Below are positions 14,002 through 15,119 of a DNA stretch of 15,119 bases, in pieces. Under the pieces are notes generated by a model. That model did not search any database, was not told the DNA's origin, and worked only from the letters and a program-made list of their open reading frames with translations. Position 1 is the stretch's first letter, and each line of letters starts with the position of its first letter. Made by a program: the position numbers and the translations under genes. Origin of the DNA: Nitrospinaceae bacterium (GTDB lineage: Bacteria > Nitrospinota > Nitrospinia > Nitrospinales > VA-1); NCBI GenBank assembly GCA_029261435.1, contig JAJDBI010000052.1:1-15119 (forward strand). The letters run 5' to 3'.

Positions 14002-14340
14002 ATGAGCACTATGTTTGTCATTAAAGAATATCGTAAGGGAAAAAAAATTGTTCGGCAGGGCACTCATGGCACTAGCGCGTTCCTGATTAAAAAGGGAAAG
14101 GTTGAAGTGTATCAGGAGGATGCCGAGGGCAACAAAAAAATACTTGCCGAACTAAAAGAGAACGACTTGTTTGGGGAAATGGCTATGATCTCAGCCGGAG
14201 AACGTACTGCATCGGTAATAGCTCTGGAAGATTGTGAAGTTGCTATTTTGACCCGAGAAAAATTCCTTGCTCTTCCGGATACCAGCCCCGCAGTGGTCCG
14301 ATTGCAGGGCATTATGAAAGAACGCCTCAAAAATAAATAA
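14002..14340 (+). CDS. Stand-alone cyclic nucleotide-binding domain protein
   Basis: A 112-residue protein consisting almost entirely of a CAP/CRP-type cNMP-binding beta-roll. The phosphate-binding cassette reads FGEMAMISAGERTASV, with the conserved Glu (nucleotide ribose contact) and Arg (phosphate contact), so ligand binding is plausible. No helix-turn-helix, kinase or channel domain is attached, so it probably acts through a partner. ATG 14002 is chosen, preceded by GGGG; ATG 14011 is also possible. It has its own promoter. Confidence 0.85.
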   Translation: MSTMFVIKEYRKGKKIVRQGTHGTSAFLIKKGKVEVYQEDAEGNKKILAELKENDLFGEMAMISAGERTASVIALEDCEVAILTREKFLALPDTSPAVVRLQGIMKERLKNK

Positions 14341-14431
14341 TAAATCGCGAATTATCCATAAGATTTGCGAAAAGATTTTCCTCTGTTTTTACCCAATTGC
14401 AATCCCACACATTGAAGGCTAGTATTAAGGC

Positions 14432-14671
14432 ATGGAACAAGATTTTGAACCGCTAAAAAACCGACTCCGGGAAATTTGTGGTCGACTGGATGAGGACGAA
14501 AAACTTTATTTCAGTCCTCTTATTGAAAACTTCAAGGGCCAGACTCAGGAGTTTCAGCGCATCATGCGTGACCTCGGCAAGTTCGGAGAAAAAATCGGAG
14601 AGGGTAGTACATTCAAGGTCTGCCGGGAAGTCCAGCACCTTTTTGATGACGCGTTCCGCAAAAATAAGTGA
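14432..14671 (+). CDS. Small hypothetical protein
   Basis: A 79-residue charged protein, predicted largely helical and without signal or membrane segment. I recognise no family. AAGG lies just before the ATG, and the gene ends six bases before the acylphosphatase start, in an arrangement consistent with an operon. Two cysteines (in REICGRL and KVCREV) are present, with no metal-binding pattern. Confidence 0.6.
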   Translation: MEQDFEPLKNRLREICGRLDEDEKLYFSPLIENFKGQTQEFQRIMRDLGKFGEKIGEGSTFKVCREVQHLFDDAFRKNK

Positions 14672-14677
14672 TCGGGT

Positions 14678-14953
14678 ATGTTGATGAGTGTTCACCTTAT
14701 CGCGCACGGCAAGGTGCAAGGGGTCTGGTATAGAGCTGGCACACGCGAACAGGCCTTGCAACTGGGTTTGTGTGGTTGGGCAAAAAACTGCCCGGATGGC
14801 ACTGTTGAAATCCACGCTGAAGGGGACAAAGAAATCCTTGAACAGCTTATCAGCTGGTGTAGAAAAGGTCCGCCTGCGGCTCAGGTCTCTACTTTGGATG
14901 TTGAATGGGTCGAGTCTCAAGGCATGACCACTTTTGAAATACGCCACTCGTGA
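14678..14953 (+). CDS. acyP: Acylphosphatase
   Basis: A 91-residue cytoplasmic enzyme that hydrolyses acyl phosphates such as acetyl phosphate or carbamoyl phosphate. GKVQGVWYRAGTREQA holds the catalytic Arg (R19) and CGWAKNCPDGTVEIHAEG holds the catalytic Asn (N37). Size matches the family (about 90). The start may instead be ATG 14684, two codons on. Its stop overlaps the next start (GTGA), indicating translational coupling to the ABC ATPase gene. Confidence 0.93.
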   Translation: MLMSVHLIAHGKVQGVWYRAGTREQALQLGLCGWAKNCPDGTVEIHAEGDKEILEQLISWCRKGPPAAQVSTLDVEWVESQGMTTFEIRHS

Positions 14954-15119
14954 TAGCCATCAACGGGCTGGTTAAAAAATACGACGCGCTCCTGGCTGTA
15001 GACGGACTCAATCTGGAGATACCTGCCGGGGAACTGTTCGGTTTCATTGGTCCAAATGGCGCGGGCAAAACCACAACCATCAAACTTTTAGTCGGTCTAC
15101 TCAAGCCTTCTTCGGGGAC
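14950..15119 (+). CDS. ABC transporter ATP-binding protein, N-terminal part (cut by window end)
   Basis: The first 56 codons are present. GTG 14950 overlaps the acylphosphatase stop. The peptide reads as an ABC ATPase: aromatic A-loop tyrosine in VKKYDALLAVDGL, then IPAGELFGFIGPNGAGKT with Walker A GPNGAGKT at residues 34-41, then TIKLLVGLLKPSSG. The pattern resembles export-type ATPases of the ABC-2 class (CcmA/drug/gliding type). Substrate and permease lie outside the window. Confidence 0.9.
   Translation, partial: MIAINGLVKKYDALLAVDGLNLEIPAGELFGFIGPNGAGKTTTIKLLVGLLKPSSG

Noticed and set aside
14401..14425. TTGCAA-N17-TAGTAT as promoter of the small protein gene at 14432
   Set aside because: Only four of six matches in each box, and transcription would begin at the start codon, leaving no ribosome site.
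1..15119. CRISPR array, insertion sequence, integron or prophage
   Set aside because: No regularly spaced repeats, transposase, integrase, terminal inverted repeats or phage structural genes were seen.

Overview
The window reads as a moderate-GC chromosomal segment of a Gram-negative bacterium: dense genes, short intergenic gaps, several Sec signal peptides, and a TIGR03545/TIGR03546 pair. No ribosomal or other phylogenetic marker allows firm placement. A Nitrospinota-like or deltaproteobacteria-like marine lineage is only an impression. There are no CRISPR arrays, insertion sequences, integrases or phage structural genes. No stretch longer than 300 bases lacks a gene.

Layout. At 57-140 is a tRNA-Leu(UAA). 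A family I inorganic pyrophosphatase (310-837) follows, preceded by a possible 13-codon coupling leader (272-313), and then a six-to-seven-segment membrane protein with two PQ-loop-like halves. On the minus strand lie an overlapping pair of uncharacterised envelope proteins (TIGR03546 then TIGR03545, 3805-1515) and a short T7-lysozyme-like amidase domain (4360-4004) that stops just before the zinc-binding cysteine expected in the family. On the plus strand come a CoA-disulfide/persulfide reductase with a fused rhodanese domain (4487-6148) and a saccharopine-dehydrogenase-family oxidoreductase (6220-7284).

The most unusual region is 7366-10595 (minus strand). It is a tight three-gene cluster of secreted proteins that all end in the same roughly 155-residue domain, which I do not recognise. 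Two are small proteins made of little more than signal peptide plus domain. The third is a metzincin-type zinc metalloprotease carrying the domain at its C-terminus. The protease reading frame is split inside its propeptide: signal peptide and first part are in one frame, and the rest is in the -1 frame. A T TTT TTT heptamer, in the phase of a classic -1 slippery site, lies in the overlap. This may be programmed frameshifting, phase variation, a true lesion or a base-calling error.

Beyond it lie an Nfu/NifU-type Fe-S scaffold gene (minus) and, divergently, a RIC/YtfE di-iron repair gene (plus) behind a near-consensus sigma70 promoter and a possible FNR/Dnr-like site. Together they suggest Fe-S assembly and repair under nitrosative or oxidative stress. 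The right end holds an aldo/keto reductase (minus) and a plus-strand run: a TPR lipoprotein-like or secreted protein, a stand-alone cyclic-nucleotide-binding domain protein with its own promoter, a small orphan protein, acylphosphatase, and the first 56 codons of an ABC transporter ATPase cut by the window edge.
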